64,000 nt of DNA from Pseudomonadales bacterium (GTDB lineage: Bacteria > Pseudomonadota > Gammaproteobacteria > Pseudomonadales > Porticoccaceae). Below the pieces are notes generated by a model. It was given only the letters and a program-made list of their open reading frames with translations. It ran no database searches and was not told the DNA's origin. Below are positions 61,733 through 64,000 of the stretch, in pieces (position 1 is the first letter of the stretch; every line of letters begins with the position of its first letter). The DNA lies in assembly GCA_024234435.1 (NCBI GenBank), contig JACKOF010000001.1:1054001-1118000 (forward strand). The letters are read 5' to 3'. A program made the position numbers and the translations under genes.

Positions 61733-62107
61733 ATGCAATGGTTATCGGTAGCCTTGGGCGGTGCTCTAGGTGCTATGGCCAGATTTGCGGTCAATGCACT
61801 GCTGTATCCGGCCATGGCGGGAAAATTTCCCCTGGGCACATTCATAGTCAACCTGCTGGGCTCAATATTGATGGGTGCGTGTTATGTTCTGATCATTGAG
61901 CGCGGGCTGCTGCCTGCGGAGCTGCGCAATATTGTAATGGTCGGTTTTCTCGGCGCTTTCACCACTTTTTCAACCTTCTCGCTAGATGCCATCTCTTTAT
62001 GGCAAAATGGCCACCTCGCGATGGGGCTGCTGTACATCTTTCTCAGTGTCAGTTTTTGCCTGGCGGGAGCCATGAGCGCTATCGTTGTAACCCGTTTACT
62101 TGTGTAG
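61733..62107 (+). CDS. crcB: Fluoride ion channel CrcB
   Basis: A 124-residue, four-helix membrane protein of the Fluc family that exports fluoride. GGALGAMARF, GTFIVNLLGS and GFLGAFTTFSTFSLD hold the conserved pore residues (N and the FTTFS motif). No fluoride riboswitch (crcB motif) was recognised in the short 28-base leader. serS starts 37 bases after it. Confidence 0.93.
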   Translation: MQWLSVALGGALGAMARFAVNALLYPAMAGKFPLGTFIVNLLGSILMGACYVLIIERGLLPAELRNIVMVGFLGAFTTFSTFSLDAISLWQNGHLAMGLLYIFLSVSFCLAGAMSAIVVTRLLV

Positions 62108-62144
62108 TTTGTCTTTACATACTTTTCAGGATTGTTTTAACCTC

Positions 62145-63431
62145 ATGCTCGATTCAAAACGTGTTCGTACAGAACCTCAAATTGTTGCCGAAGCCTTGTC
62201 AAAGCGGGGCTTTGTTCTCGATGTAGGCAAACTGGCCGAACTTGAAAGTCAACGTCGCAAGTTGCAGGAAAATGTTCAAACCCTGCAGGCCGAACGCAAT
62301 GCCTATGCCAAGTCCATGGGCAAGAAAATAGGTGAAGCCAAAGCCCGAGGCGAAGATATTACGCCTCTCAAGGAGCAGGGTGAATCGCTGAAACGCGCCT
62401 GTGCCGAAGCAGAGTCTGAATTTGCTATGGTCCATGATCAGCTGGATGACTACTTGAGCGGCGTGCCCAATATTCCCGACGTCGACGTGCCTGATGGTAC
62501 CTCTGAGGACGATAATGTCGAGGTTCGACGTTGGGGAGAACCAAAAATTTTTGATTTTGAAGTTAAGGATCACGTAGACCTGGGGGCCCGGCATGAACTG
62601 CTGGATTTTGAAGCCGGTGTCAAAATTACAGGTTCACGGTTTGCGGTAATGCGTGGTGAAATCGCCGCACTGCACCGCGCATTAATTCAGTTTATGTTGA
62701 ATACGCACACGCTTGAAAATGGCTACCAGGAAGTGAATGTGCCCTATATCGTCAACAGTGATTCACTGTTTGGCACAGGGCAACTGCCAAAATTCGAGGA
62801 GGACCTGTTCAAGCTGCGCGCCGAGCACGAATTTTATTTAATCCCCACCGCCGAGGTGCCGGTCACCAATATTTTTCGCGATAGTATTGTTGAAGCAGAA
62901 CAGCTACCCATCAAGTATGTATGCCATAGCCCGTGCTTCAGAAGCGAGGCAGGCAGCTATGGTAAAGATACCCGCGGTATGATTCGCCAGCATCAGTTTG
63001 AAAAAGTTGAAATGGTTCAATTTGTTCGGCCGGAGGACTCGGAACAGGCTTTGGAAACCTTGACGGGACATGCCGAATATCTGTTGCGACAACTTGGGCT
63101 GCCATACAGGACGGTTATTCTCTGTGGCGGTGATATCGGCTTTTCTGCTGCACGCACCTATGATATCGAAGTCTGGCTGCCTTCGCAGCAACGTTACCGC
63201 GAGATATCATCCTGTAGTAATTTCAGAGATTTTCAGGCGCGTCGGCTGAAAGCCCGCTGGCGTAATCCGGAAACAGGCAAACCTGAATTACTGCATACCT
63301 TAAATGGCTCGGGGTTGGCTGTTGGTCGGACTCTGTTGGCAGTAATGGAAAATTATCAGCAGGCAGATGGCTCTATCGAGATCCCTGCGGTGCTACGACC
63401 CTACATGAACAACAAGACGATAATTGGTTAA
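62145..63431 (+). CDS. serS: Seryl-tRNA synthetase
   Basis: A 428-residue class II synthetase. An N-terminal coiled-coil arm (about residues 25-105) contacts the tRNA. Motif 2 is in CFRSEAGSYGKDTRGMIRQH and motif 3 in TLNGSGLAVGRTLLAVMEN; ISSCSNFRDFQARR binds serine. The start at 62145 (MLDSKRVR) fits the family; the longer frame to 62100 overlaps crcB and is rejected. Confidence 0.96.
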   Translation: MLDSKRVRTEPQIVAEALSKRGFVLDVGKLAELESQRRKLQENVQTLQAERNAYAKSMGKKIGEAKARGEDITPLKEQGESLKRACAEAESEFAMVHDQLDDYLSGVPNIPDVDVPDGTSEDDNVEVRRWGEPKIFDFEVKDHVDLGARHELLDFEAGVKITGSRFAVMRGEIAALHRALIQFMLNTHTLENGYQEVNVPYIVNSDSLFGTGQLPKFEEDLFKLRAEHEFYLIPTAEVPVTNIFRDSIVEAEQLPIKYVCHSPCFRSEAGSYGKDTRGMIRQHQFEKVEMVQFVRPEDSEQALETLTGHAEYLLRQLGLPYRTVILCGGDIGFSAARTYDIEVWLPSQQRYREISSCSNFRDFQARRLKARWRNPETGKPELLHTLNGSGLAVGRTLLAVMENYQQADGSIEIPAVLRPYMNNKTIIG

Positions 63432-63454
63432 TACTAGCAGCTACAGGCGGTTTT

Positions 63455-64000
63455 ATGCATTCCCTACCACTGTTTCACCAGCTTCGCGGTCAGCGTTGTG
63501 TCATCGTTGGCGGCGGTGATATTGCGCTTCGAAAATTGCGTATCGTTGCCGAAACCGGGGCAGAGGTTGACGTTGTCGCACCTGATATTGATCCTGAGAT
63601 TGAAAGTTTGGCAGATGAGCACAGCAATATCCGCTGCTCTCGTCAGATATTTGCACCCGAACAACTTGACGGCGCTGTACTGGTTATTGCCGCGACCAAC
63701 GACAAGGGGCTTAATCAACGAGTGTCCCAGCTCTGCCTGAAACGACAGATTCCGGTCAATGTGGTGGACAGCCCTGAGCTGTGCAGCGTGATATTTCCGG
63801 CAATTGTTGATCGCTCGCCGTTGCAGATTGCCATTACCAGTAATGGCAAGGCTCCGGTGCTGGCCAGAATGTTACGTACCCAGCTGGAATCGACGATTCC
63901 GGCTGGGTACGGCAAGCTCGCATCACTGGCTGGACATTTCCGTGAGGCGGTGAAAGATAAATTTAAAAGTGTTAACGAGCGCCGAAAATTCTGGGAAAAA
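63455..64000 (+). CDS. cysG: Sirohaem synthase, N-terminal part (partial)
   Basis: The frame starts at ATG 63455 and is still open at the window end (182 codons). MHSLPLFHQLRGQRCVIVGG then GDIALRKLR is the NAD-binding start of the precorrin-2 dehydrogenase/ferrochelatase module, and NVVDSPELCSVIFPAIVDRS and ITSNGKAPVLARMLRTQLE follow. Its place after serS matches cysG in Pseudomonas. Whether the C-terminal methyltransferase module follows cannot be seen. Confidence 0.92.
   Translation, partial: MHSLPLFHQLRGQRCVIVGGGDIALRKLRIVAETGAEVDVVAPDIDPEIESLADEHSNIRCSRQIFAPEQLDGAVLVIAATNDKGLNQRVSQLCLKRQIPVNVVDSPELCSVIFPAIVDRSPLQIAITSNGKAPVLARMLRTQLESTIPAGYGKLASLAGHFREAVKDKFKSVNERRKFWEK

Noticed and set aside
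1..64000. CRISPR arrays, tRNA and rRNA genes, prophage
   Set aside because: No direct-repeat/spacer pattern, no cloverleaf-like sequence and no phage structural gene was noticed by eye; a tRNAscan and CRISPR search would settle it.

Overview
The window is chromosomal DNA of a gammaproteobacterium. The right half (icd, cspD/clpS-clpA, infA, bpt, aat, trxB, ftsK, lolA, rarA, crcB, serS, cysG, plus purB, hflD and mnmA) and the left end (fabG-acpP-pabC-mltG-tmk-holB-pilZ-tatD) follow gene orders known from Pseudomonas and its relatives. Supporting markers are ThrH, a 532-residue isocitrate lyase and malate synthase G. A free-living aerobic, probably marine, heterotroph is likely, but I cannot name the genus. 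No tRNA, rRNA or CRISPR array was seen.

Layout. 1-5.4 kb: fatty-acid, folate and DNA-replication operon. 5.4-13.7 kb: scattered metabolic and stress genes (SDR, catalase, malate dehydrogenase, peroxiredoxin, orphan yajC), with a previously hidden, frameshifted cytochrome-oxidase-subunit-III (NorE-like) pseudogene at 12.0-12.5 kb. 13.7-24.8 kb: AGCS transporter, a methyltransferase/ATP-grasp pair, a sugar dehydrogenase/fructosamine kinase pair, cysB, thrH, pabB (with a ten-G tract), rraA and a cold-shock gene. 24.9-29.9 kb: the glyoxylate shunt (aceA, LysR regulator, glcB). 30.0-34.9 kb: a fossil integron. 35.0-44.1 kb: accessory genes, namely an SbtAB-like bicarbonate transporter, a glutathione-themed set (ggt, GGACT-like, GST, GFA), acetyltransferases, and a WYL regulator with a lone Rieske oxygenase. 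44.1-64.0 kb: core genes.

The most interesting object is the fossil integron. The integrase gene survives only as its first ~44 codons. After an attI-like junction at 30366 come six gene cassettes with attC sites of 48 to about 90 bp. For every cassette the 7-base R' box at its 5' junction is the exact reverse complement of the R'' box at its own end (GTTAGTG/CACTAAC, GTTATGT/ACATAAC, GTTATAA/TTATAAC, GTTAAAT/ATTTAAC, GTTATGC/GCATAAC, GTTATAA/TTATAAC). An IS110-family (IS1111-type) element sits exactly inside the R' core of the fourth attC. Removing it with 7-base and 3-base overhangs outside its 11-bp inverted repeats restores the box predicted from the next cassette. Its long non-coding right end is a candidate guide (seekRNA/bridge RNA) and carries two copies of the attC core word GCGTTA. 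The cassette proteins are unknown, and most look membrane-bound or secreted.

How the genes work together. icd, aceA, glcB and mdh lie in one window and cover the isocitrate branch point between the TCA cycle and the glyoxylate shunt. pabB and pabC make p-aminobenzoate. clpS, clpA, aat and bpt form the N-degron pathway. ggt, the GGACT-like protein, GST and the GFA protein suggest glutathione handling.
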